Part shown: positions 1 to 8,396 of the stretch, in pieces
Layout: every line of letters starts with the position of its first letter
Numbering within the stretch: the first letter of the stretch is position 1
NCBI GenBank assembly: GCA_013043825.1
Contig: JABDNM010000189.1
Location: 1 to 37,088, forward strand
Length of the DNA stretch: 37,088 bases
Reading direction: 5' to 3'
Origin: Flavobacteriaceae bacterium
Lineage (GTDB): Bacteria; Bacteroidota; Bacteroidia; Flavobacteriales; Flavobacteriaceae
Notes under the pieces: model-generated
Told to the model about the DNA's origin: nothing
What the model saw: the letters and a program-made list of their open reading frames with translations, nothing else
The model's database searches: none
Program-made: the position numbers and the translations under genes

Positions 1-1671
1 GACGATATCTGTATTGCGATGATCGATCTGAACATGCATTCCATCACCGCCCATGATGGATTCATAAGGATAATGCCCCGATTGGTGCCATCGAACTCCT
101 TCATTATAGGTATGAGCACCTACCCAAACACCGTTGTCCTGCAAACCTCCATATACGTTGTAAGGTTTTGCATTATCAACGTTCACCGAATAGAATTGAC
201 CCACTGACGGTGTATTGCATTTTATCCAATGCTCTCCATCGTCGTAGGATATATTTACACCGCCATCGTTGCCATCGATCAGGTGTCCTGGCATTCGTGG
301 GTTGATCCACAGCGCATGATGATCTGCATGCACATTGTCTGCGCTAATGGAGGTAAAACTCTTGCCTCCATCTTTGGATTTTATGATAGGCACTCCGTAA
401 ATATAGATGCCGTTCTCATTGTTTGGATCCACATGGATCTTTCCGAAGTAATACCCATACGAATAATAAAGTCCATCCAAATAATCCTTATGTGTCTTTG
501 CCCAGGTTTTTCCACCATTGGTACTCTTGTACACCTCGGCTCCAATAACCGGGGTATCGAACAGCAAGGTGTTTGCATCTTCCAGGTACCGCGCCAGATC
601 GACGGGTTCTGCGCTTCCGCTTCGCACCATTTGTTTTACATTATCTGCCTGGTACTTCTCCTGAAATCGATTATTTCGCAGGAATGCTTCCAGCTTTTTA
701 TTATCCAAAGCCAGGAACTGTTCCTTGCTCATTACTTTAAAGTCGTCCTTGACCAGCACATCACGGTCTAGTTTTTTGTCTCCTTCTTTCCTACGGAATT
801 GACTGTCGTGAATAGCATAAACGGTATTCTCGTCCACCACGGCCAGGCCAATGCGCCCTACTCCATCCCCGGTGGGAAATCCACTGCCCTCAACCGAAAC
901 TTTGGTCCAGGTATTCCCGGCGTCAGTACTTCGATATATACCACTACTTGTTCCATTTCCACGGAAGTTCCATGCCTTTCGATCCTTGTCCCAAGCCGAT
1001 GCATAAACCACGTTGAAGTTATTGGGATCTGCATCCATTTCAACGATGCCTGTCTGGTCATTTACGAATAGGGTGCGATTCCAGCTGGCCCCTCCGTCGA
1101 GTGTTTTGTATACCCCGCGCTCATTATTTGCAGAATAGAGATGTCCCAATGAACTAACAAGCAGCTCGTTGGGATTATTGGGATTGATGATGATCTTACT
1201 AATATGATGTGAATCTTTAAGACCCATATTCTTCCAGTTCTTTCCACCATCTTCAGATCGTAGCAGTCCGATCCCGGCATAGGAAGACCGTGATGAATTA
1301 ACCTCTCCGGTTCCTACCCAAATGGTTCCATTTTTCCAATCCACGGCGAGGCTTCCCACATTTTGAGTCGGGCTATTATCCAGTACGGGTTCGAAACTCG
1401 TTCCGTTGTTCTTGGTATACCAGACGCCTCCACTGGCATATCCCACGTAAAATTCCACGGGATTCGCTGGATTCACGGCAAAATCCACCACCCGTCCACT
1501 CATTACAGTGGGTCCAATGTTCTTAAAAGGTAAATTTTTTACCAGGGAATTTGCCGCTAAAATGGCTTTTTGTTCAAGGGCCTGTTCTACTTGGGATACT
1601 GGAGTTGATGCTGGCTGAGCAAGAGCTCCTAAGCTTACGACGCTGAGGAACAATACGAATATATTCTTCAT
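1..1671 (-). CDS. Secreted BNR/VPS10-sortilin-like beta-propeller protein, C-terminus cut off by window edge
   Basis: Reverse-strand reading from the ATG at 1671 gives MKNIFVLFLSVVSLGALAQPASTPVSQVEQALEQKAILAANSLVKNLPFKNIGPTVMSGRVVDFAVNPANPVEFYVGYASGGVWYTKNNGTSFEPV..., then SxDGGKxW/STDAGNTW repeats (LLRSEDGGKNWKNMG, YRSTDAGNTWTKV, YKSTNGGKTWAKT, IKSKDGGKSFTSI). Open to base 1. Missing from the ORF track because it has no stop in the window. Confidence 0.85.
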   Translation of the reverse strand, partial: MKNIFVLFLSVVSLGALAQPASTPVSQVEQALEQKAILAANSLVKNLPFKNIGPTVMSGRVVDFAVNPANPVEFYVGYASGGVWYTKNNGTSFEPVLDNSPTQNVGSLAVDWKNGTIWVGTGEVNSSRSSYAGIGLLRSEDGGKNWKNMGLKDSHHISKIIINPNNPNELLVSSLGHLYSANNERGVYKTLDGGASWNRTLFVNDQTGIVEMDADPNNFNVVYASAWDKDRKAWNFRGNGTSSGIYRSTDAGNTWTKVSVEGSGFPTGDGVGRIGLAVVDENTVYAIHDSQFRRKEGDKKLDRDVLVKDDFKVMSKEQFLALDNKKLEAFLRNNRFQEKYQADNVKQMVRSGSAEPVDLARYLEDANTLLFDTPVIGAEVYKSTNGGKTWAKTHKDYLDGLYYSYGYYFGKIHVDPNNENGIYIYGVPIIKSKDGGKSFTSISADNVHADHHALWINPRMPGHLIDGNDGGVNISYDDGEHWIKCNTPSVGQFYSVNVDNAKPYNVYGGLQDNGVWVGAHTYNEGVRWHQSGHYPYESIMGGDGMHVQIDHRNTDIV

Positions 1672-1718
1672 TGGATGGTTTTTAAGAAGCGGAAAATTAC
1701 CGAAAGCCCAATTTACGG

Positions 1719-1726
1719 CAAAATTA
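1719..1726 (-). promoter_or_regulatory. Bacteroidota -7-like element TAATTTTG upstream of the BNR/VPS10 gene
   Basis: Reverse complement of caaaatta is TAATTTTG, matching TAnnTTTG, ~48 nt upstream of the minus-strand ATG at 1671. No clear -33 TTTG. Confidence 0.35.
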
Positions 1727-1760
1727 TTTTGGGAAGTTTAACAGTAGCTTCAATTTTCAG

Positions 1761-1768
1761 TATTTTTG
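1761..1768 (+). promoter_or_regulatory. Bacteroidota -7-like element TATTTTTG upstream of the aminopeptidase P gene
   Basis: Matches TAnnTTTG; TTTA at 1737-1740 gives about 20 nt spacing to a -33-like box; 23 nt separates it from ATG 1792. Confidence 0.45.
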
Positions 1769-1791
1769 GGGAAATTCAGAAGCAGATCTCC

Positions 1792-3084
1792 ATGAAATAC
1801 CAACCCATAGACGCCCAATTATATGTGAAGAACCGCGCCAATTTTATGGCCCAAATGAAGTCAAAAAGTTTAGCGGTTTTCAATAGTAATGATATTTATC
1901 CCATTAGTGCAGACAGTACCATGCCTTTCGAACAGGCGCGCGACATTCTTTATTTGAGTGGGGTGGATCAAGAAGAAAGTATTTTGGTGCTCTTCCCCGA
2001 TGCTCCCGATCCCAAACACAAGGAGATCTTATTTGTTCGTGAAACCAATGAACATATTGCTGTCTGGGAAGGAGAGAAACTTACCAAAGAACGCGCAACC
2101 AAGGTCAGTGGTGTAAAGACCGTGCTTTGGCTCTCTGAATTCGACAAGGTGTTCTATGAGATCATGACCCAGGCAGATACTATTTATTTCAATACCAATG
2201 AACACTACAGGGCCAATGTCGATACCGAGACCCGGGAAGCCCGTTTTATCAAAACCACAAAAGAAAAATTCCCGGCACATAGTTGGGCCAAAAGCAATCC
2301 CATCCTGCAAAGATTGCGATCGGTAAAGAACCCTATTGAGATCGATTTGATGCAAACCGCTTGCACTATCACCGAAAAAGGATTTAGAAGGGTGCTGAGT
2401 TTCATTAAACCGGGGGTATGGGAATACGAGATCGAAGCAGAATTCCTTCATGAGTTCCTTCGGAATCGATCCAAGAAATTTGCCTATACTCCTATTATCG
2501 CAAGTGGTAATAACGCCAATGTCTTACACTATATTGAAAACAACCAGCAGGTGAAAGATGGTGACCTGATCCTGATGGACGTGGGCGCCGAGTATGCTAA
2601 TTACTCCAGCGATATGACACGTACCGTACCAGCCAATGGCCGTTTTACAGAGAGGCAACTTGCCGTTTACGAAGCGGTCAATCGAGTGAAAGACGAAGCC
2701 ACCAAACTTCTGGTTCCTGGTACGATGTGGAAGGAATACCACGTGGAAGTGGGCAAGATCATGACTTCCGAATTATTAGGTCTGGGGTTATTGGACAAGT
2801 CTGACGTACAAAATGAAGATCCGGAATGGCCCGCGTACAAGAAATATTTCATGCATGGCACTTCACATCATATTGGACTAGATACTCACGACTACGGCAT
2901 ACTTTGGGAACCCATGCAAGCAGGCAATGTCTTCACGGTTGAACCGGGAATTTATCTTCCTGATGAAAACTTTGGGATCCGACTGGAGGACGACGTGGTG
3001 ATACAGGAACGTGGTGAGCCTTTGAATCTTATGAAGAATATCCCCATTGAAGCCGATGAGATCGAGGATTTGATGAATTCCTAA
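1792..3084 (+). CDS. Aminopeptidase P family protein (Xaa-Pro aminopeptidase, M24)
   Basis: ORF 1675..3084. MKYQPIDAQLYVKNRANFM is the preferred start at 1792 because a promoter-like box lies at 1761-1768. Metal-site motifs: LMDVGAEYANYSSDMTRTVPANG, HGTSHHIGLDTHD, VEPGIY, RLEDDVVI. Confidence 0.92.
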   Translation: MKYQPIDAQLYVKNRANFMAQMKSKSLAVFNSNDIYPISADSTMPFEQARDILYLSGVDQEESILVLFPDAPDPKHKEILFVRETNEHIAVWEGEKLTKERATKVSGVKTVLWLSEFDKVFYEIMTQADTIYFNTNEHYRANVDTETREARFIKTTKEKFPAHSWAKSNPILQRLRSVKNPIEIDLMQTACTITEKGFRRVLSFIKPGVWEYEIEAEFLHEFLRNRSKKFAYTPIIASGNNANVLHYIENNQQVKDGDLILMDVGAEYANYSSDMTRTVPANGRFTERQLAVYEAVNRVKDEATKLLVPGTMWKEYHVEVGKIMTSELLGLGLLDKSDVQNEDPEWPAYKKYFMHGTSHHIGLDTHDYGILWEPMQAGNVFTVEPGIYLPDENFGIRLEDDVVIQERGEPLNLMKNIPIEADEIEDLMNS

Positions 3085-4355
3085 TCTTTTTTTCTGAACG
3101 ACAGCACCACATTGGTTATTACAAATGTGATCAAGGCTGGTAGTATCCAGCCCATATTGTCATTGGCAAATGGCAGCCATCCCCTTATCCCCTGAAGTTG
3201 TTCCTGCGCAATGAGAAAACCCAGGAAATCGGGAATGCTGAAAAGAAAAGTCACAATCACCACCGTTCGAAAAACCCACTGGGAAGCAAGTTTTTTAGGC
3301 GTTACGTTTAGCAGGATCAAAACGATGGTAATAGGGTAAATGAACATAAGTGCCGGAAGTGCGATGTCGATGATGTAGTGGACATCCCATTGACCAACAG
3401 CCACTCCTAAAATACAACCCAGTACGGCAGTAATGATGTAAGCTAACTGCGAATCCTTAAGCAAACCCTTCACGAAGTCGGCGGTACCGGTAACGATTCC
3501 CACCGCGGTGGTAAAGCAAGCCAGGGTAACCAATACTCCCAGAAAGGCGGTTCCAATACTTCCAAGGGATCCTGTGGAAAGTATTTGGAGTAATTCGGTG
3601 CGATTGCTACTTGTAACCGTTCCACTATGTGAGGCCCCCAGGGCGATCAATCCACCATAGATCACGAATAATCCTATTCCTGCAATCAGCCCTGCCCGTC
3701 CTATCATTTTACGCTTTTCGGGAGCATCGAACTTGCCTTGTAAATTAAATGATATGATGATCACCCCACCCACTACTACTCCACCAATGGCATCGAAGGT
3801 TTGATAACCTTCCAGTATTCCTGCTGTGAACGAGTTGGTAAATAAAGACTGTTTCATGGGTTCCAATTCAGAAAAAAGTCCAATCAGTACGACAGCTACC
3901 AACAGCAAAATGATCAATGGAGTAAGAAACTTACCAATGATGCTAATGATCTTAGTTCGATTCAGCACGAAGATCAACACTACGGCAAAGTATAGGGTAC
4001 TCAAAGTGAGCGATGACATTTCGAAATATGGTTGAATGGCCATCTCATAGGTAACCGACGCTGTCCTGGGTGAGGGGAGTGAAATAGAGATCGCGTAAAC
4101 ACAAATGGAATAGAAAATCGCAAACCCGGGTGTAACCTTATTGGCGAAGTCCAGCATGGTTCCCTGCAATCGCGCATGACCATAGATTGCAAGAATAGGA
4201 ATTAAAACAGCGGACACTGCAAATCCCAGGGTGACCCACAACCATGATTCGCCGGCATTGTATCCCAAAAAAGGAGGAAGGATCAAGTTTCCGGCACCAA
4301 AAAAAAGTGAAAACAGGGCGAATGCCGTAACTACGGTTTGCTTGCCTTGGGTCAT
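3081..4355 (-). CDS. brnQ: Branched-chain amino acid transport system II carrier protein (LIVCS family)
   Basis: MTQGKQTVVTAFALFSLFFGAGNLILPPFLGYNAGESW... is typical of the BrnQ N-terminus; multiple hydrophobic TM segments. Start placed at 4355 (track ORF extends to 4415). Confidence 0.88.
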   Translation of the reverse strand: MTQGKQTVVTAFALFSLFFGAGNLILPPFLGYNAGESWLWVTLGFAVSAVLIPILAIYGHARLQGTMLDFANKVTPGFAIFYSICVYAISISLPSPRTASVTYEMAIQPYFEMSSLTLSTLYFAVVLIFVLNRTKIISIIGKFLTPLIILLLVAVVLIGLFSELEPMKQSLFTNSFTAGILEGYQTFDAIGGVVVGGVIIISFNLQGKFDAPEKRKMIGRAGLIAGIGLFVIYGGLIALGASHSGTVTSSNRTELLQILSTGSLGSIGTAFLGVLVTLACFTTAVGIVTGTADFVKGLLKDSQLAYIITAVLGCILGVAVGQWDVHYIIDIALPALMFIYPITIVLILLNVTPKKLASQWVFRTVVIVTFLFSIPDFLGFLIAQEQLQGIRGWLPFANDNMGWILPALITFVITNVVLSFRKKD

Positions 4356-4387
4356 TAACAGATATTTGTATAGCCGAATATAGAAAA

Positions 4388-5158
4388 ATGATTCATCACT
4401 ACCACGGAGTTCCAATCTTTTACCGCTGCCTGGGTACAGGACCCACCCTTGTGCTACTGCACGGCTTCCTGGAATCGAATGCTATTTGGGATGCGTTGTT
4501 ACCGGAACTTGTTGTCGCACATCAAGTAGTGCTCATCGATCTCCCCGGTCATGGCAAAAGTGGAATTATTGATACGGTGCATAGTATGGAGCAAATGGCA
4601 ACGATAGTCAAGGAAGTACTGGATGCCGAAGAAATTCGCGGAGTCACGCTTGTGGGGCATTCGATGGGAGGTTATGTCGCACTTGCATTCCTCGAGCAAT
4701 ATCCCCATTACGTGAATTCGTTTGTATTGATGAACTCTACAACAAGAGCAGATTCGCCAGAACGGAAGATAAACAGGCAGCGGGCACTGGACTTGGTCGC
4801 ACAAAATAAGCAGTCGTTCGTTCAATTGACTATTCCGGCACTCTTCAGCAAAGAAAACTTAAATTATTTTCGGGATGATATCAAATCCCTTGTCTCGATC
4901 GCGGCTGCATTTTCTTCAGAAGGGATTCGGGCGGCTATATCTGGTATGGCGCAGCGCACAGACCGCACCAGGATTTTGAAAAACTACGAAGGACCAAAAT
5001 TTATCATCGCAGCCAAAGACGATCCTGTGGTGCCATGGGACGAGTCGCAGGCAATTGCTTCAGAGACTAATTCAAAATTATTCGAGCTCGATGGAGGACA
5101 TATGAGTTGGTTGGAACAAAAGGCTGAAGTTGTTAAAATATTGCACTTTATCGAATAA
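4388..5158 (+). CDS. Alpha/beta fold hydrolase
   Basis: LVLLHGFLESNAIWD, LIDLPGHGKSG, LVGHSMGGYVAL (GxSxG nucleophile elbow), late Asp (AKDDPVVPW) and His (LDGGHMSWLEQ). Confidence 0.92.
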   Translation: MIHHYHGVPIFYRCLGTGPTLVLLHGFLESNAIWDALLPELVVAHQVVLIDLPGHGKSGIIDTVHSMEQMATIVKEVLDAEEIRGVTLVGHSMGGYVALAFLEQYPHYVNSFVLMNSTTRADSPERKINRQRALDLVAQNKQSFVQLTIPALFSKENLNYFRDDIKSLVSIAAAFSSEGIRAAISGMAQRTDRTRILKNYEGPKFIIAAKDDPVVPWDESQAIASETNSKLFELDGGHMSWLEQKAEVVKILHFIE

Positions 5159-5221
5159 ATATACATTTAATCGATTTTATTTAAAAAAAATTCTATATTA
5201 GAGCACCAAATCATTTTAACC

Positions 5222-5476
5222 ATGAAAGCCACTACCCCAAATCAGTCGTTTTCCTTTTCAGGTATCGTTTGCAGTACGTTAGGCCATGACTATGTTATTA
5301 GCCGTAAGATCACCAATCACATCAATGAGTACAAATGTACCAATTGCGGTAAGGAGGTCACCGATAATTTCGCCGGTCATCTGGAGAATCTAACGTCAAA
5401 AACCAAACAAATCAACACCTCACTAGCGATGTTTTTCGAGAAAAAGATGAGGCGTAAATATGCTAAGGTAGTATGA
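5222..5476 (+). CDS. Small putative zinc-ribbon protein (C-GH-CxxC)
   Basis: 84 aa; CSTLGHDYVISRKITNHINEYKCTNCGKEVTDN. Stop overlaps the start of the next small ORF (ATGA). Confidence 0.7.
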   Translation: MKATTPNQSFSFSGIVCSTLGHDYVISRKITNHINEYKCTNCGKEVTDNFAGHLENLTSKTKQINTSLAMFFEKKMRRKYAKVV

Positions 5477-5676
5477 GAAAATTACTTTGTAAGATCAAAG
5501 GACATCAATTTGAATCTATTAAGAGGTATTCAACCCAGGTAAAAGAGTATCAATGCAGCTGTTGCAAACAGAAGTATACCGAAGACGGTTACGGACAAAT
5601 TGTACGATTAACAAAATACTGGGAAACCAACAACTTACTTTTCGAACAGCATTTCAGCAATCGAACAGCCATTTAG
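5473..5676 (+). CDS. Small putative zinc-ribbon protein, paralog of the preceding ORF
   Basis: 67 aa; MRKLLCKIKGHQFESIKRYSTQVKEYQCSCCKQKYTEDGYG, same CxxxGH...EYxCxxC layout as 5222..5476; translationally coupled ATGA overlap. Confidence 0.7.
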   Translation: MRKLLCKIKGHQFESIKRYSTQVKEYQCSCCKQKYTEDGYGQIVRLTKYWETNNLLFEQHFSNRTAI

Positions 5677-6729
5677 TTATTCAATCTTCAATGAATTCCA
5701 TCCACGTGCGATCAAGGGAATCTTTGTATTAGCTCGTGTTATAAGATGCATTCCTTCCTTTTCGAGGGTCATATGGCCTATAACCGTAAAATTAGGATTG
5801 GCCTTTATCTTAGGGAAATCTTCGTTCCCAATCGTAAAAAGTAATTCATAATCCTCTCCTCCGCTCAAGGCGATGGTGGTACTATCCAGTTGGAATTCTT
5901 CACAGGTAGCGATCACCTGGGGATCCAGCGGAATTTTCTCTTCATACAAATTACAGCCCACCTTAGACTGCTTACAAAGATGAATTATCTCTGAAGATAA
6001 TCCGTCACTAATATCGATCATGGAAGTAGGAATCACCTCCAGATCCTGTAGTAATTTTGGAATGTCTTTGCGGGCTTCTGGTTTTAATTGACGCTCTACC
6101 AAATAGGTATATTGGTCCAGCTCTGGCTGCGCATTTGGGTTTGCCTCAAATACTTGTTTCTCCCGTTCCAGCACTTGCAATCCAAGATATGCGGCCCCCA
6201 AATCGCCTGTTACCACTAACAAATCATTCGCCTTTGCACCGTTTCTGTATACCACTTTATCATTCTCTACTTCCCCAAGTGCCGTAATACTTATTACCAT
6301 TCCGGAAGTGGATGAGGTGGTGTCCCCACCAATTACATCCACCTGGTACAATGCAGCTGCTGTCTTTATTCCCGCATATAGTTCTTCTAACGCCTCCACC
6401 GGAAATCGATTGGAAACGGCCAGGGAGACTGTTATATGAGTGGCTTCCGCGTTCATCGCATACACATCACTTAGATTAACCATAACTGCCTTATAACCCA
6501 AATGTTTGAGCGGCATATAACTGAGGTCGAAATGCACCCCTTCAACCAACAGATCGGTGGTGATTACTTTCACTTTTTTCTCATCCTGCGCAAGCACAGC
6601 TGCATCATCTCCAATTCCTTTAAGCGTACTTTCATGTGTAAGCTTGATATCCCTGGTAAGATGGTCGATCAATCCAAACTCACCTAGTTCTGAAATACTT
6701 GTTTTTGAAGGGTTTTTGTCGTCAAACAT
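5677..6729 (-). CDS. thiL: Thiamine-phosphate kinase
   Basis: MFDDKNPSKTSISELGEFGLIDHLT..., IGDDAAVL, TTDLLVEGVHFD, YKAVMVNLSDVYAMNAEATHITVSLA, VIGGDTTSS, ALSGGEDYELLFT are ThiL signatures. Confidence 0.95.
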   Translation of the reverse strand: MFDDKNPSKTSISELGEFGLIDHLTRDIKLTHESTLKGIGDDAAVLAQDEKKVKVITTDLLVEGVHFDLSYMPLKHLGYKAVMVNLSDVYAMNAEATHITVSLAVSNRFPVEALEELYAGIKTAAALYQVDVIGGDTTSSTSGMVISITALGEVENDKVVYRNGAKANDLLVVTGDLGAAYLGLQVLEREKQVFEANPNAQPELDQYTYLVERQLKPEARKDIPKLLQDLEVIPTSMIDISDGLSSEIIHLCKQSKVGCNLYEEKIPLDPQVIATCEEFQLDSTTIALSGGEDYELLFTIGNEDFPKIKANPNFTVIGHMTLEKEGMHLITRANTKIPLIARGWNSLKIE

Positions 6730-6747
6730 GCGTAAAAGTTAGGAATG

Positions 6748-6755
6748 CAAAAATA
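6748..6755 (-). promoter_or_regulatory. Bacteroidota -7-like element TATTTTTG upstream of thiL
   Basis: Reverse complement of caaaaata is TATTTTTG, matching TAnnTTTG, 18 nt upstream of the thiL ATG. No clear -33 TTTG. Confidence 0.4.
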
Positions 6756-6895
6756 AGGTACTTAATCCTATTAATTTATGATTTTGTGATTTTCCTCATT
6801 GTCTATCAACCCCATATTTCATAAAATTCGAGGTCTAATTCTCATAATCTCCTAATAATATGACACTATTAACATATAAGCTCCTTGAATTTTGT

Positions 6896-6903
6896 TAGTT
6901 TTG
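6896..6903 (+). promoter_or_regulatory. Bacteroidota -7-like element TAGTTTTG upstream of the four-paralog cassette
   Basis: Matches TAnnTTTG, 23 nt before ATG 6927, the same spacing as at 1761 and 24691. -33 element weak. Confidence 0.4.
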
Positions 6904-6926
6904 ATGGCATTTTTAAGAAAATTTCA

Positions 6927-8363
6927 ATGAAAGTAAATTTACTTTTAACCACGCTCGTTTTTGCCTGTTCCGTGAGCTTTGCTCAGACCCCATGCGTCAA
7001 TGGTTTCGCCGACGGATATCCGTGCGAGGGTTTTGATCTTCAGTCGTTTATTCCATGGACCACATTCAGCACAGACAATGCGAATGATTCCTGGGGATGG
7101 ACCGATCCGCAAGACGGAAAAGAGTATGCTTTGGTTGGTCTTGAAAATGGAGTTGCATTCGTAGATATTTCCGATCCCGTAAACCCAGCTTATTTGGGAA
7201 AATTACCCACACATACCAATCCTAGTTTATGGAGGGATCTTAAAACATACAACAACTACGTATTTGTGGTTAGTGAGGCTTCTGGTCATGGCATGCAGGT
7301 GTTCGACCTAACACGCCTTCGTGATGTAACCAATCCTCCGGAAACCTTTACTGAAGACGCACATTATAATGGCTTCGGAAGTGCTCACAATATAGTGATC
7401 AATGAAAGCCAGGGGTATGCCTATGGTGTAGGGACGTCAACCTTCAACGGTGGACCTCATTTTGTGGATATCTCAGATCCCTTGAATCCAACAGCGGCCG
7501 GCGGCTATAATTCGGAAGGTTACAGCCATGATGGGCAAGTGGTTACTTACAGCGGACCTGATTCTGATTACACAGGAAGAGAAATTTACCTTGGTAGTAA
7601 TACCGATAAAGTCGTGATCGCCGATATTACCGACAAATCAAATCCTCAGACCATCTCAACCATTCAGTATTCCAACATAGCCTATACGCATCAGGGCTGG
7701 CTCACCGAAGACCAGGCGTTTTTTCTTCTTGGGGACGAGATCGATGAGTTGAATTTTGGGTTTAATACTCGCACCGTGGTTTTTGATGTAAGTGACCTGG
7801 ATAATCCAGCCTTCGACTTCGAATATTTTGGCCCTACTCCTGCCACAGATCATAATGGCTATGTTAAAGGAGATGAATTTTACCTGGCCAATTACAAAGC
7901 CGGACTTCGCGTAGTCGACATTTCCGATATTGGCAATGGTAATTTCACCGAAACGGGTTATTTCGACGTATTCCCAAACGGAGACACCGCTGGCTACGAT
8001 GGCGCTTGGAATGTGTATCCTTATTTTCCGAGTGGTAATATTTTGATCACCTCACTTACTTTCGGGGATCCCAATTATGTTGGTGGCATGTATATCGTAC
8101 GTTCATCATTATTGAATAATAATGATCTAGAAGCCGATAACGCCTTCAGAATTTATCCAAATCCTGCGACAGATCGTTTGAACATTGAGTCCGCGCAAGC
8201 TGCAGTAAACCATGTTATGATTGCAGATGTCACCGGGAAGGTCGTTTTCGAGAAATCGGATATTAATTCAAAAATCGAACAAATCAAGATTGAAAATTTT
8301 TCAGAAGGAATCTACTTCGTCAATATCAATAAATCGCTCACGAAAAAGATCATTAAAAGATAG
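6927..8363 (+). CDS. Choice-of-anchor B family (LVIVD-repeat) secreted protein with T9SS type A sorting domain, paralog 1
   Basis: Signal peptide MKVNLLLTTLVFACSVSFAQ; TPC..GYPCEGFDLQS; NDSWGWTDPQDGKEYALVGLENGVAFVDISDPVNPAYLGKLPTHT; tail FRIYPNPATDRLNIES...GIYFVNINKSLTKKIIKR. Track ORF starts upstream at 6885. Confidence 0.9.
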   Translation: MKVNLLLTTLVFACSVSFAQTPCVNGFADGYPCEGFDLQSFIPWTTFSTDNANDSWGWTDPQDGKEYALVGLENGVAFVDISDPVNPAYLGKLPTHTNPSLWRDLKTYNNYVFVVSEASGHGMQVFDLTRLRDVTNPPETFTEDAHYNGFGSAHNIVINESQGYAYGVGTSTFNGGPHFVDISDPLNPTAAGGYNSEGYSHDGQVVTYSGPDSDYTGREIYLGSNTDKVVIADITDKSNPQTISTIQYSNIAYTHQGWLTEDQAFFLLGDEIDELNFGFNTRTVVFDVSDLDNPAFDFEYFGPTPATDHNGYVKGDEFYLANYKAGLRVVDISDIGNGNFTETGYFDVFPNGDTAGYDGAWNVYPYFPSGNILITSLTFGDPNYVGGMYIVRSSLLNNNDLEADNAFRIYPNPATDRLNIESAQAAVNHVMIADVTGKVVFEKSDINSKIEQIKIENFSEGIYFVNINKSLTKKIIKR

Positions 8364-8396
8364 TAACCCAAATTCTACCAACTTAGAACCAACTTC

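Noticed and set aside
229-771. 180-aa forward ORF near the window start
   Set aside because: Opposite the BNR/VPS10 gene, whose minus-strand reading gives repeated, family-typical motifs; the forward translation does not.
2029-2451. 140-aa antisense ORF in the aminopeptidase gene
   Set aside because: Antisense to a clear M24 peptidase; no domain features.
6780-6880. Possible repeats or small RNA in the AT-rich thiL/paralog 1 intergenic region
   Set aside because: Low complexity AT-rich sequence; I could not identify a stable hairpin or conserved RNA motif.
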